DNA of 64,000 bases from Casp-actino8 sp001510455. Lineage in GTDB: Bacteria; Actinomycetota; Acidimicrobiia; Acidimicrobiales; Ilumatobacteraceae. A model generated the notes under the pieces. It worked only from the letters and a program-made list of their open reading frames with translations. It did no database searches and was not told the DNA's origin. The position numbers and the translations under genes are program-made. Shown here in pieces: positions 9,073-17,298 of this stretch (the first letter of the stretch is position 1; each line of letters opens with the position of its first letter). Where the stretch lies: the NCBI GenBank assembly GCA_027592035.1, contig JAQCIK010000001.1:124001-188000 (forward strand), written 5' to 3'.

Positions 9073-9078
9073 AACCTA
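9073..9078 (-). promoter_or_regulatory. Leaderless -10 hexamer for fabI
   Basis: On the reverse strand the hexamer TAGGTT ends six bases before the fabI ATG. This fits an actinobacterial TANNNT -10 with transcription starting at or next to the start codon. No -35 is obvious. Confidence 0.6.
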
Positions 9079-9150
9079 GTCGCCACGAGTGGACGGGGTC
9101 CCGAGTCGATCGACTGCCGTCTGGTCCGACCTCTGTGCCAGGCTTGCCGA

Positions 9151-9837
9151 ATGCGCATCGGGATTCTTGGTGGGACGGGTCCGGCGGGGACGGCACTGGC
9201 CGCCCGTCTGGCGTCGATCGGTTATTCGGTGGTGATCGGATCTCGATCGAAATACAAGGCCATGGAGGCTCGCGACGAGCAGATCGGACGTTTTCCCGAA
9301 CTGTCGGGTCTGCTCGATTTCGGCGACAACGCCGGGGCGGCAGCCTGCGACCTCGTCGTCATCGCCACTCCGTGGGATTCCGCCGCAACGACGGCCCAGG
9401 AGAACGCCGTTGCCTTGAAAGGCAAGATCGTCATCAGCATGGCCAATGCTCTCGTCCGAGTCGGCGGAGAGTTCCAGCCGCTGCTTCCTCCCCGGGGAAG
9501 TGTGGCCGCCCACGTGCAGGCCGCCGTGCCGGACTGCCGTGTCGTCGCCGCCTTCCATCACCTTCCGGCCAAGGAACTCGGCCACCTCGGCGATCCGATC
9601 GACTCCGACGTCTTGATCTGCGGTGACGACAGCGACGCACTGGCGACCGTCGCCTCCATCGTCTCGAAGATTCCTGGGTGCCGCCCGCTCGACGCTGGCG
9701 AACTGTCCAATGCCACGGCCATCGAAGCTTTCACGGCCGTGTTGCTGCAGTTGAACGTTCGCTACAAGACGCGTGTGGCCCCGAAATTGACCGGAATCAA
9801 GATGCCGTCGGCTACCTCGGAGAAACCCGTCGCGTGA
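9151..9837 (+). CDS. npdG: NADPH:F420 oxidoreductase-like reductase
   Basis: The 228-residue protein resembles NADPH-dependent F420 reductases (NpdG/Fno), which move hydride between NADPH and the deazaflavin F420. The N-terminal MRIGILGGTGPAGTALAARL is the Rossmann motif, followed by VVIGSRSKYKA, which binds the NADP phosphate. Later family features include LVVIATPWDS, VAAFHHLPAKEL and the closing AFTAVLLQLNVRYK. The ATG at 9151 starts exactly at the Rossmann strand. Its stop codon overlaps a GTG start of mshC, so F420 redox and mycothiol synthesis are translationally linked. An open frame extends upstream to 8857 but runs over the fabI promoter and is not coding. Confidence 0.85.
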   Translation: MRIGILGGTGPAGTALAARLASIGYSVVIGSRSKYKAMEARDEQIGRFPELSGLLDFGDNAGAAACDLVVIATPWDSAATTAQENAVALKGKIVISMANALVRVGGEFQPLLPPRGSVAAHVQAAVPDCRVVAAFHHLPAKELGHLGDPIDSDVLICGDDSDALATVASIVSKIPGCRPLDAGELSNATAIEAFTAVLLQLNVRYKTRVAPKLTGIKMPSATSEKPVA

Positions 9838-9839
9838 GC

Positions 9840-10964
9840 ATGAGGCTCTACGACACCGCCCGTCAGTTGGTGGTGCCGTTCGAACCGGACCACTGTGTCC
9901 TCATGTACACCTGCGGGATCACGCCGTACGACGCGACCCACCTCGGTCATGCGTCCACGTTCTTGGCGTATGACGTCTTGCAGAGACGACTGATCGACAT
10001 GGGGCACGAGGTCCGGTGCGTGCGCAATGTCACCGATGTCGACGACCCTCTGTTCGCAAAGGCCCGGGAACTCGGCATTCATTATCTCGATCTGGCCGCT
10101 GGCGAAGAGGCGAGATTCGATCGAGACATGCAGGCCCTGAACGCTCTTCCTGTCTATTCGTCGCCGCGGGCCTCGTCGGCCATTCCCGACATCCGAGGTT
10201 TCATCGGCATGGTGCTCGACCGTGGCTACGCCTACGTGTCGGGTGGATCGGTGTATTTCGACGTTTCCAAGTTTCCGGAGTTCGGATCGATCAGCCACTA
10301 CTCCCGAGAACAGATGATCGATTTGGCGCGTCAACGCGGCGGCTCGGTCGACGACCCGTCCAAACGTGATCCCCTCGATTTCGTTCTCTGGCAACCCTCC
10401 GCACAGGACGAGCCGGCGTGGGAGGCGATGTGGGGAGCCGGCCGACCGGGTTGGCACATCGAGTGCAGTGCTCTGGCCCTTCGTGAACTGGGGGAGACCA
10501 TCGATCTCCACGGTGGAGGAAGTGATCTGATCTTTCCCCATCACGAGTGCGAGCGGGCCCAGAGCGAGGCGGCCACGGGCGTCCCCTTCGTCCGTCATTG
10601 GATGCACGTGGCGATGGTCTACATGCACGGCGAGAAGATGTCGAAAAGCCTCGGCAACCTCGTCTTCGTCGACGCACTTCGGCGCGAATGGGATCCGCGA
10701 GCGATTCGGCTCGCCGTTCACGTCCACCACTACCGGACCGAGTGGGAGTGGACCGACTTCCTCATGCCCGAGGCGACCGAACGCCTGCGTGCGTGGTCGG
10801 CCAGCACGTCCGGAGTCACGGACGCCGGACTGCTGGACGCCGTTCGGGATCGTCTCGATGACGACCTGGACACGCCGGGCGCGATCGAGCTCATCGACGC
10901 CGCCGCGAGAAACGGACACGACGTTCGTGCCGTCGCCGAACTTCTCGGCGTCCTTCTCGTGTAG
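9840..10964 (+). CDS. mshC: Cysteine:glucosaminyl-inositol ligase MshC
   Basis: MshC joins cysteine to GlcN-inositol in mycothiol synthesis and is a paralogue of cysteinyl-tRNA synthetase. The sequence has MYTCGITPYDATHLGHA (Cys25 plus the HIGH-like HLGHA), the zinc ligands in HIECSALAL and HHECERAQSE, and the KMSKS loop GEKMSKSLGNLVFV. The GITPYDATHLGHA and GGGSDLIFPHHE forms and the short C-terminus (374 residues, no anticodon-binding domain) favour MshC over CysS. ATG 9840 is used; GTG 9834, which overlaps the npdG stop as GTGA, is equally possible. A weak hairpin (10934-10950) and a T-rich stretch mark the 3' end. Confidence 0.92.
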   Translation: MRLYDTARQLVVPFEPDHCVLMYTCGITPYDATHLGHASTFLAYDVLQRRLIDMGHEVRCVRNVTDVDDPLFAKARELGIHYLDLAAGEEARFDRDMQALNALPVYSSPRASSAIPDIRGFIGMVLDRGYAYVSGGSVYFDVSKFPEFGSISHYSREQMIDLARQRGGSVDDPSKRDPLDFVLWQPSAQDEPAWEAMWGAGRPGWHIECSALALRELGETIDLHGGGSDLIFPHHECERAQSEAATGVPFVRHWMHVAMVYMHGEKMSKSLGNLVFVDALRREWDPRAIRLAVHVHHYRTEWEWTDFLMPEATERLRAWSASTSGVTDAGLLDAVRDRLDDDLDTPGAIELIDAAARNGHDVRAVAELLGVLLV

Positions 10965-10992
10965 TTCTTTCTTTCGCGCTAAATGACCACTG

Positions 10993-11006
10993 TCACGTCG
11001 ACGTGA
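10993..11006. promoter_or_regulatory. Perfect 14-bp palindrome before plsC-like gene
   Basis: TCACGTCGACGTGA is a perfect 14-bp palindrome in the 102-base gap between mshC and the acyltransferase gene. It could be an operator for a dimeric regulator. Nothing identifies the regulator, and no second copy was noticed in the window. Confidence 0.35.
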
Positions 11007-11066
11007 ACGGAAGATGTCGTTTCGGTCATACCTGGTCCTCCCACTTCCGGTGCTCGGTATCGTTCG

Positions 11067-11891
11067 ATGAAGACGGGAGGAGCCGTGGCAGTTCGAGCGC
11101 AAGGAGCCGGAAAACTTCAGTCGAGAGCGCGCCGAGTCGTGGCCCCTATCGGTCGTCGCCTGTGGTCGATCGAGATCGATGGTCTCGATCGCCTGCCGGA
11201 CGACGGCCCGGCGATCCTCTGCCCCAATCACATCAGCTTTCTCGATTCGGCGTTCATCATGATGACGGCGCCGCGCAACGTTTCCTTCGTCGGTAAAGCC
11301 GAATACATGGATTCGTGGAAGACGAAAGTTCTCTTCCCGATGCTCGGCATGATTCCGATCGATCGAAGTGGTGGCGAGAAGAGCCAAGACGCCCTCGACG
11401 CTGCGAGCCTGGTTCTCGAACGTGGAGAGTTGTTCGCGATGTTTCCTGAAGGCACGCGTTCGCGCGACGGATGCCTGTACAAGGGTCGCACTGGTGCGGC
11501 TCGACTTGCGGTCAGCATCGGCTGTCCGATCTATCCCGTCGGCATCATCGGGACCGATGCCATTCAGCCCCCTGACGCGAGACTTCCGAAGTTGTTCAAG
11601 CAGTGTTCGATCACCATCGGGCGCCCTGTACTTCCCGAACGACACGTACCCGCCGGTACCCCGGAAAGCGAGCAACATCGCGGGTGGCGCTCCATGATCG
11701 ACGAGGTGATGTTCGAGATCCGGGAGATGACTGGCCAGGTGTATAAGAACGTCTACGCCGGTCGTTCGTCCGACGCGAGTACGCCGGTGGCGACGATCTC
11801 CGATGGCTCCGGACGGACCGACACAGTTCCCGAGGTGGAGACTGCGGAGTCGGGAGTCGAGCGAAACGGATCGATGTCCGCCGCCCACTGA
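11067..11891 (+). CDS. 1-acyl-glycerol-3-phosphate acyltransferase (PlsC family)
   Basis: This 274-residue acyltransferase carries the family motifs NHISFLD (catalytic His55 and Asp60), VGKAEYMDSW, and FPEGTRSRDG, which binds the phosphate of the acceptor. Such enzymes acylate lysophosphatidic acid to phosphatidic acid at the membrane. The C-terminal 50 residues are hydrophilic and unlike the family core. The start is uncertain: ATG 11067 has no clear ribosome site, while a GTG at 11085 directly follows GGGAGGAG. The gene stands between mshC and thrS on the same strand. Confidence 0.88.
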   Translation: MKTGGAVAVRAQGAGKLQSRARRVVAPIGRRLWSIEIDGLDRLPDDGPAILCPNHISFLDSAFIMMTAPRNVSFVGKAEYMDSWKTKVLFPMLGMIPIDRSGGEKSQDALDAASLVLERGELFAMFPEGTRSRDGCLYKGRTGAARLAVSIGCPIYPVGIIGTDAIQPPDARLPKLFKQCSITIGRPVLPERHVPAGTPESEQHRGWRSMIDEVMFEIREMTGQVYKNVYAGRSSDASTPVATISDGSGRTDTVPEVETAESGVERNGSMSAAH

Positions 11892-11894
11892 CCG

Positions 11895-11900
11895 TACACT
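11895..11900 (+). promoter_or_regulatory. Candidate -10 hexamer for thrS
   Basis: TACACT ends nine bases before the GTG start of thrS, compatible with a leaderless or nearly leaderless transcript. It lies in the 18-base gap after the acyltransferase gene. Confidence 0.45.
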
Positions 11901-11909
11901 GTCGTCTTC

Positions 11910-13871
11910 GTGACACAGATTTCGGTGAAACTTCCCGATGGCTCGCAGCGGGAGCTCGACGTGAACTCGTCGGCCTTCGACTTGGCCACTTCGATCTCGA
12001 GGGGTCTGGCCAAAGCCGCTGTCGCCGCCGAGCTCAACGGATCTCTCTCCGACCTTTCGAGCTCACTCGTCGATGGCGACACGGTGCGAATCATCACGGC
12101 CGATTCCGAAGAGGGTCGGCACGTCTTGCGTCATTCCACCGCTCACGTGATGGCTCAGGCAGTGACCGATCTGTACCCGGGGGCCAAGTTCACCATCGGA
12201 CCGGCGATCGAGAACGGCTTCTACTACGACTTCGATCTCGACGGAGCTGCCTTCGCGGAAGCCGACATCGAGCGAGTCGAATCCCGAATGCGTGAGATCG
12301 TCAAGGCTGACCAACCCTTCGTCCGGTCGGTGATCAAGGCCGACGAGGCGCTGCGTCTCTTCGTCGACCAACCGTACAAGTGCGAGATCATCGAACGAGT
12401 CCGTTCGGGTGGCGCTGATGGAACCGACGCGGCCGAGGTCGGCTCCGGTGACGAGGTGAGCATCTATCGGAACACCGATTCATTCGTCGACCTCTGCCTC
12501 GGACCTCACGTCCCGTCCACGGGCCGTCTCGGACATTTCAAGCTCCAAAAGGTGTCGGCTGCCTATTGGCGCGGCAGCGAGAAGGGTCCCGTGCTGCAAC
12601 GTATTTACGGAACGGCGTGGGAGAGCAAGACAGCTCTCGACGAACATCTTCATCGATTGGCCGAGGCCGAGAAGCGGGATCATCGTCGCTTGGCCGTGGA
12701 ACTGGATCTGCTCTCGTTCCCACAGCAACTGGGCGGAGGCCTCGCCGTGTGGCATCCGAAGGGAGCCATCGTTCGCAAATTGATGGAGGACTACAGCCGC
12801 ACACGCCACCAATCCGGGGGCTACCAATTCGTCTTCACACCCCATCTGTCGAACGCGAACTTGTTCCAGACCTCGGGACATCTCGACTTCTATGCCGATG
12901 GGATGTACCCGCCCATGGAGATGGACAACGGCACCTACTACCCGAAGCCGATGAACTGTCCGATGCACTGTTTGATCTTCGGAAGTCGTGCCCGCAGTTA
13001 TCGCGAGTTGCCGATGAGGCTCTTCGAACTCGGCACCGTCTATCGCTACGAGAGAGCCGGGACCCTTCACGGCCTTCTTCGCATACGAGGTTTCACACAG
13101 GACGACAGCCATATCTATTGCACCCGCGAGCAACTGCAGGACGAGATCATCTCCTTGCTCGACTTCGTGATGAGCGTTCTGCGGGCGTTCGGATTCGACG
13201 ACTTCTCCTTTCACCTCTCCACTAAGGACCCTTCAAAATACGTGGGTTCCGACGACATCTGGGACGAGGCGACCACAGCTCTTGCGACGGCTCTCGAACG
13301 CCATGGTGTCGAATACTCGGTCAAGGATGGCGATGCTGCGTTCTATGGTCCCAAGATCGACATTCACGTGCGTGATGCGATCGGACGTACGTGGCAGCTG
13401 TCGACCATTCAGTGCGACTTCAATCTTCCCGAACGATTCGAACTCGAGTACGTCTCTCCTGACGGCAGTCGCCGCCGGCCGATCATGTTGCATCGGGCTC
13501 TCTTCGGCTCGATCGAGCGTTTCTTCGGCGTTCTCGTGGAGCACTACGCCGGCGCGTTTCCGACGTGGCTGTCGCCGGTTCAAGTCCGGGTGCTGCCGGT
13601 CGCCGAGGCGCACCACCCCTACGCCACCGAGGTGGTGAGGATCATGACCGAGCGGGGCCTTCGCGTCGATCTCGTGGAAGCTTCTGATCCGCTCGGAAAG
13701 CGCATTCGGGCCTCGAAGCTGGACAAGTTGCCCTATGTTCTCGTGGTCGGAGACGACGACGTCGCACATCGGACAGTCGGGGTCAACCCCCGTGGAGCCG
13801 ACGTCGAACGTGACGTTTCGCTCGACGATTTCGTGGAGCGAGTCGTTCACGAAGCAACGGTCCTCGTCTGA
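11910..13871 (+). CDS. thrS: Threonyl-tRNA synthetase
   Basis: Full-length class II synthetase of 653 residues. It has an N-terminal TGS domain (about 1-62) and an editing domain beginning HSTAHVMAQAVTDLYPG. The catalytic core has the zinc site YPKPMNCPMHC, motif 2 around YRYERAGTLHGLLRIRGF, and motif 3 in MLHRALFGSIERFFGVL. The anticodon-binding domain ends the protein. The start is GTG 11910. It opens the thrS-HIT-pgsA-patA order that is also found in mycobacteria (Rv2614c to Rv2611c). Confidence 0.97.
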   Translation: MTQISVKLPDGSQRELDVNSSAFDLATSISRGLAKAAVAAELNGSLSDLSSSLVDGDTVRIITADSEEGRHVLRHSTAHVMAQAVTDLYPGAKFTIGPAIENGFYYDFDLDGAAFAEADIERVESRMREIVKADQPFVRSVIKADEALRLFVDQPYKCEIIERVRSGGADGTDAAEVGSGDEVSIYRNTDSFVDLCLGPHVPSTGRLGHFKLQKVSAAYWRGSEKGPVLQRIYGTAWESKTALDEHLHRLAEAEKRDHRRLAVELDLLSFPQQLGGGLAVWHPKGAIVRKLMEDYSRTRHQSGGYQFVFTPHLSNANLFQTSGHLDFYADGMYPPMEMDNGTYYPKPMNCPMHCLIFGSRARSYRELPMRLFELGTVYRYERAGTLHGLLRIRGFTQDDSHIYCTREQLQDEIISLLDFVMSVLRAFGFDDFSFHLSTKDPSKYVGSDDIWDEATTALATALERHGVEYSVKDGDAAFYGPKIDIHVRDAIGRTWQLSTIQCDFNLPERFELEYVSPDGSRRRPIMLHRALFGSIERFFGVLVEHYAGAFPTWLSPVQVRVLPVAEAHHPYATEVVRIMTERGLRVDLVEASDPLGKRIRASKLDKLPYVLVVGDDDVAHRTVGVNPRGADVERDVSLDDFVERVVHEATVLV

Positions 13872-13878
13872 CTCGGCC

Positions 13879-14421
13879 ATGAATTCCGAGGACGACTCGC
13901 TCGATCTCCGACTCTGGGCCGGGTGGCGACATCGCTATCTCACCGAACTGGAGAACTCGCCGGCCGACACACCGGTGGCGAGTCGTGACGTTTTCATCGA
14001 CATCCTCGAATCGGGTCTCCCTGATTCACGGACCCTGATCCTGCATCGCAGTTCCGAGGTCTTCGTCGTGCTCAACCTCCACCCGTACTCGGTCGGACAT
14101 TCGATGGTCGTGCCGTATCGGGCCGTCTCCACCCTCGGTGAACTGCGTGCCGTGGAGCACGACGATCTCTGGATGACGGTCACTCGGGCGGTCGACGTCG
14201 TGAATGCGGAGTTTCGCCCACAGGGCGTGAACGTCGGTCTGAACATCGGGCGAGCGGCGGGGGGATCGGTCCCTGGTCACCTCCACGTTCACGTGGTGCC
14301 TCGGTGGCTCGGCGAGGGCAATTTTCTGGCGGCCACCGCTCGAACCCGAACTCTTCCCGAACCTCTCGATGTGACCGCTGATCGTCTGCGAGCCCGCTGG
14401 CTCGCCGCGACCTCGTCGTAG
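13879..14421 (+). CDS. HIT-family protein (Ap4A phosphorylase-like)
   Basis: The 180-residue protein has the histidine triad GHLHVHVVPRW near residue 134, the active site of HIT nucleotide hydrolases and transferases. It matches the HIT gene that sits between thrS and pgsA1 in mycobacteria (Rv2613c, an Ap4A phosphorylase), including the segment NLHPYSVGHSMVVPYR. It probably splits dinucleoside polyphosphates. It starts seven bases after thrS. Its TAG stop codon forms the first three bases of a TAGGGT hexamer that may be the -10 of the next gene. Confidence 0.9.
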   Translation: MNSEDDSLDLRLWAGWRHRYLTELENSPADTPVASRDVFIDILESGLPDSRTLILHRSSEVFVVLNLHPYSVGHSMVVPYRAVSTLGELRAVEHDDLWMTVTRAVDVVNAEFRPQGVNVGLNIGRAAGGSVPGHLHVHVVPRWLGEGNFLAATARTRTLPEPLDVTADRLRARWLAATSS

Positions 14422-14424
14422 GGT
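14419..14424 (+). promoter_or_regulatory. -10 hexamer overlapping the HIT stop codon
   Basis: TAGGGT begins with the HIT stop codon TAG and ends six bases before the GTG at 14431. The spacing equals that of the other leaderless candidates and favours GTG 14431 over GTG 14425. Confidence 0.45.
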
Positions 14425-14430
14425 GTGGGC

Positions 14431-14928
14431 GTGGCTGGCCGAGACGAGCACACCGATGAACTTCCCGACGATCTGGTACCCGACCTCGCGGTTCGTGCCG
14501 AGGGATTTCCCGACAACAGTCGTCGTCGCGTACCCGGAACGATCTACCTGGTCAGTGGGATCGCCACGGCGGTCTTGTCGGCCTTGTCGAGTGACACGTC
14601 GATCCTGTCCAATCCGGGCCTGACTCTCGGGGGAGTCGTCGTCGCTCTGGTCGGGCTGTATTCGTTCACTTCCGGTTGGCGCATGAAGCTCGACGAACAC
14701 GACGCACTCGGCCGCGCCGGAACTGCCGTGGGGTTCTCCATCGGTCACGCATCGGCCCAACAGGTCTGGCGTGGGTTCAGAAGTCGCCCCACCTGGCGGG
14801 TCCTGTGCTACTCGGACGAGAACCCACCCCGTCAGCGGGGTCTCGTGCTCGTGGATGCGGTGGACGGTGAAGTGGTTCAGGTCCTGGTCCAGCCCTGCGA
14901 CGAGGACTGGACAGACCTTCCCGCGTGA
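14431..14928 (+). CDS. Two-helix membrane protein of unknown function
   Basis: I do not recognise this 165-residue protein. It has an acidic, charged N-terminus (about 30 residues), then two hydrophobic segments (TIYLVSGIATAVLSALS and LTLGGVVVALVGLYSFTSG), and a cytoplasmic-looking domain of about 90 residues containing WRGFRSRPTWRVLCYSDENP. Its position between the HIT gene and pgsA suggests a role in phosphoinositide lipid synthesis, but this rests on context only. GTG 14431 is preferred because of the hexamer upstream; GTG 14425 is in frame as well. Confidence 0.65.
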   Translation: MAGRDEHTDELPDDLVPDLAVRAEGFPDNSRRRVPGTIYLVSGIATAVLSALSSDTSILSNPGLTLGGVVVALVGLYSFTSGWRMKLDEHDALGRAGTAVGFSIGHASAQQVWRGFRSRPTWRVLCYSDENPPRQRGLVLVDAVDGEVVQVLVQPCDEDWTDLPA

Positions 14929-14969
14929 CACGCGACCGACGGAGAGCACATCAGTCAGGCTCGGCTTCG

Positions 14970-14975
14970 TAGACT
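14970..14975 (+). promoter_or_regulatory. Leaderless -10 hexamer for pgsA1
   Basis: TAGACT ends seven bases before ATG 14983, giving this lipid synthase its own probable leaderless promoter inside the cluster. Confidence 0.6.
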
Positions 14976-14982
14976 CCGTGGC

Positions 14983-15675
14983 ATGTTCGACGGTCACATG
15001 CGCGCCCCCATCGAGAAGGCGGTGAAGCCGATCGGGGACCGGTTGCGTCGAACGCGGCTCACGCCCGATCACCTGACCGTTGCCGGGCTGGTCGTGGCGG
15101 CTGGTGCCGCTGTTGCGATCGGTTTCGGATGGTTCGCTCTCGGGTTGTTGCTCGTCGTCCTGGCGGCGCTGCCCGATCTGCTCGACGGGGCGCTGGCCAA
15201 GGCCTCCAATTCGTCCAGCCAGCGAGGGGCCTTTTTCGACTCGGTGATCGATCGAGTGACCGATTCCTTGCTGTTCGGTGGCGTCGCCTGGTACTTCGCC
15301 AGCGAGGAGTCTCCTCACTTGACGATTCTCCCGATGGCGGTTGCGCTCATGAGCGGCGTCATCTCGTACCAGCGCGCCAAAGCCGAGTCGCTCGGTCTCT
15401 CGGCCAAAGGCGGGCTCATGGAGCGCGCTGAGCGAATCATTCTCTTGTGCCTCGGGCTGCTCTTCCCGGTGGCGCTCATCCCGATCATGTGGGTGATGCT
15501 CGTTCTCGTGACCGTCACGGCGGTCCAGAGATTCGTGAAGGTCTGGAAGCAGGCGGCCGTGGCTCCGATCACGGCGGCTCGTATCGAGAAACGACGTACA
15601 CGTCGACAGTCGCGACGTGCGGCGCGAATCGATCGTCGTGCTCGGTTCCTGAGCGAGCGTCGTCGTTCACAGTGA
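14983..15675 (+). CDS. pgsA: CDP-alcohol phosphatidyltransferase, PI-phosphate synthase type
   Basis: This integral membrane enzyme (230 residues, about six helices) joins CDP-diacylglycerol to an alcohol, here most likely inositol 3-phosphate. The signature is DLLDGALAKASN followed by RGAFFDSVID, with metal-binding Asp65, Asp68, Asp86 and Asp90; the usual Arg after the AxA segment is Lys. The position directly before a PatA homologue matches mycobacterial pgsA1 (Rv2612c), the first enzyme of the PIM pathway. The C-terminal tail of about 35 residues is very rich in Arg. The stop overlaps the patA GTG by four bases. Confidence 0.9.
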   Translation: MFDGHMRAPIEKAVKPIGDRLRRTRLTPDHLTVAGLVVAAGAAVAIGFGWFALGLLLVVLAALPDLLDGALAKASNSSSQRGAFFDSVIDRVTDSLLFGGVAWYFASEESPHLTILPMAVALMSGVISYQRAKAESLGLSAKGGLMERAERIILLCLGLLFPVALIPIMWVMLVLVTVTAVQRFVKVWKQAAVAPITAARIEKRRTRRQSRRAARIDRRARFLSERRRSQ

Positions 15676-16604
15676 GTTCTCGGCGCCCGGCCACTCTGAC
15701 CGTGGCCGGCTACCGATTGGGAGCCGTGGCCTCTCGCCTCGTTCCCATGCCGTTGTCCGATGTCGTCGCGAAGGGTGTCGCCCTACCCGCCCTTTTGGCT
15801 TCGGGCGAGAAGCGTCAGATGGTGGATCGTCACCTCGCACGCGTCGTGCCCGAGTTGTCGATCTCTCGGCGCCGACGCATGGTGTCCGCGGTGTTCGACA
15901 ACTACGCGCGCTATTACCTCGAGAGTTTTCGACTCCCGTCGATCTCGGCCCGTTCCGTCGCCCGACACTTCACCATCGACGGGTTCGAGCACGTGAAGAA
16001 CGGTCTGTCGAGCGGACGTGGTGTCGTGGTCGCGCTGCCTCATCTCGGGGGCTGGGAGTGGGCCGGCCGCTGGATCACCGACCAGGGGATCCCGATGACC
16101 GTCGTCGTCGAGAGACTCGATCCACCCGAACTCTTCGAATGGTTCGTCGAGTTGAGGCGCGAATTCGGGATGACGGTCGTTCCGCTCGGACCCGAGGCCG
16201 GCGGGGTGGTGTTGAGCGCTCTTCGACGTAATGAGATCGTGTGCCTCCTGAGCGACCGGTTCATCTCGGGTTCCGGGGTTGCGGTCGACTTCCTCGGTGA
16301 GCGGACTCTGCTTCCCGCCGGACCGGCGACTCTGTCGTCGCGAACCGGTGCCCCTCTGTTGCCGACTGCGGTGTACTTCCAAGGGCGCGGTTCGGGCCAT
16401 CATGCCGTCGTGAGGCCTCCGATCGACACCGATCGTCATGGTCGTGGTCTCCGTGAGACCGTGCAGAGCTGCACTCAGACTCTCGCTGATGAACTCGCCG
16501 GTCTCATCCGTCGAGCACCCGATCAATGGCATCTGCTCCAACCCAATTGGCCGAGTGACCCGGGCTGGCCCCATGGCTCGCTCGATTCGGACATGGGCGA
16601 CTAG
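15672..16604 (+). CDS. patA: PIM acyltransferase PatA-like
   Basis: The 310-residue protein belongs to the HtrB/LpxL-like acyltransferase family. The active-site motif LPHLGGWEWAG has His124 and Glu129 (H-x4-E), as in mycobacterial PatA, which acylates the mannose of PIM1/PIM2 on the inner face of the membrane. GTG 15672 overlaps the pgsA stop as GTGA, implying coupled translation. In mycobacteria pimA follows directly. Here a lipoprotein and a transporter operon come next, and pimA lies 5.7 kb away. Confidence 0.88.
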   Translation: MSSRRPATLTVAGYRLGAVASRLVPMPLSDVVAKGVALPALLASGEKRQMVDRHLARVVPELSISRRRRMVSAVFDNYARYYLESFRLPSISARSVARHFTIDGFEHVKNGLSSGRGVVVALPHLGGWEWAGRWITDQGIPMTVVVERLDPPELFEWFVELRREFGMTVVPLGPEAGGVVLSALRRNEIVCLLSDRFISGSGVAVDFLGERTLLPAGPATLSSRTGAPLLPTAVYFQGRGSGHHAVVRPPIDTDRHGRGLRETVQSCTQTLADELAGLIRRAPDQWHLLQPNWPSDPGWPHGSLDSDMGD

Positions 16605-16613
16605 ACAGTTCCC

Positions 16614-17297
16614 ATGCGGCGGCTCCTCGTTCTCGCTGTGCCGTTGCTGGCCGGCTGTGCTGGAGGTTCCTCCGACGCCGTCGAAGTACGTCTCCTCGAC
16701 GATCTGGTGGTCATGACGCCGGCCGAAGTCGTGGCCATGCGTTCGACCATTCCGGTGCCGGCCGTGCGGGTCGCTTCGGCCTCCGACGTCTCCACGAAAA
16801 CGACCGACGTCGAGATCGGTGTCGTGAACTCGGAGCCCACTGTCGTCGACACGACCCTTCCGACGAACCAGGACGATCGGCCCGCCGAACTCAAGCTCTT
16901 CGACGCGTATGCCAACTTCAAGTCCTGCATCGAAGACGCCGGAGAGACCATCCGAGGAAATCTGCAGGACCAGTCGAATCCTGCTTACCAGGATCCGGGC
17001 TATCGGGACCTGGTCCAGACTTGTGCCGCCCGGAGCAAGATCGTCGACGCTCTACGTGAGACCGCTCAGGCCCGTGGCGATCTCTCACCCGACGAGGTTC
17101 GCACTCGCAACGAATCCTTCAAGTCGTTGTCGGATTGTCTGAAGAAGAGGGGCTGGACCATCGAAACGCAGGTCGACGAAAAGGGCCTCATCACTCCCAA
17201 CCGCTTCGAGAGTCCCGACGGAACCCTCGACCAACGGGACCTCGACCAGTGCCTCTCCGAGACTGGAATTTCGAACAACGGATCGTCCGGAGGCTGA
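16614..17297 (+). CDS. Cys-repeat lipoprotein of the exporter operon
   Basis: The protein starts with a lipoprotein signal (LLAGC, lipidated Cys15), so it is exported and membrane-anchored. The mature part has a low-complexity Ser/Thr linker and then a C-terminal region with two similar units. Each opens with a Cys-containing helix (FKSCIEDAGETI and LSDCLKKRGWTI) and closes with a second Cys (LVQTCAARSK and LDQCLSETGI), suggesting two internal disulphides. I recall similar Cys-helix lipoproteins beside adaptor and MacB genes in other actinobacteria, but this is from memory. The adaptor gene follows after one base. The function is unknown. Confidence 0.75.
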   Translation: MRRLLVLAVPLLAGCAGGSSDAVEVRLLDDLVVMTPAEVVAMRSTIPVPAVRVASASDVSTKTTDVEIGVVNSEPTVVDTTLPTNQDDRPAELKLFDAYANFKSCIEDAGETIRGNLQDQSNPAYQDPGYRDLVQTCAARSKIVDALRETAQARGDLSPDEVRTRNESFKSLSDCLKKRGWTIETQVDEKGLITPNRFESPDGTLDQRDLDQCLSETGISNNGSSGG

Positions 17298-17298
17298 C

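Noticed and set aside
8857..9150. Upstream extension of npdG to 8857
   Set aside because: It would run through the fabI gene and its promoter, and the Rossmann start lies exactly at ATG 9151.
9762..11888. Very long reverse-strand open frame (708 codons) opposite mshC and the acyltransferase gene
   Set aside because: It is a GC-bias shadow: the forward genes have full domain evidence, and the reverse product shows no motif.
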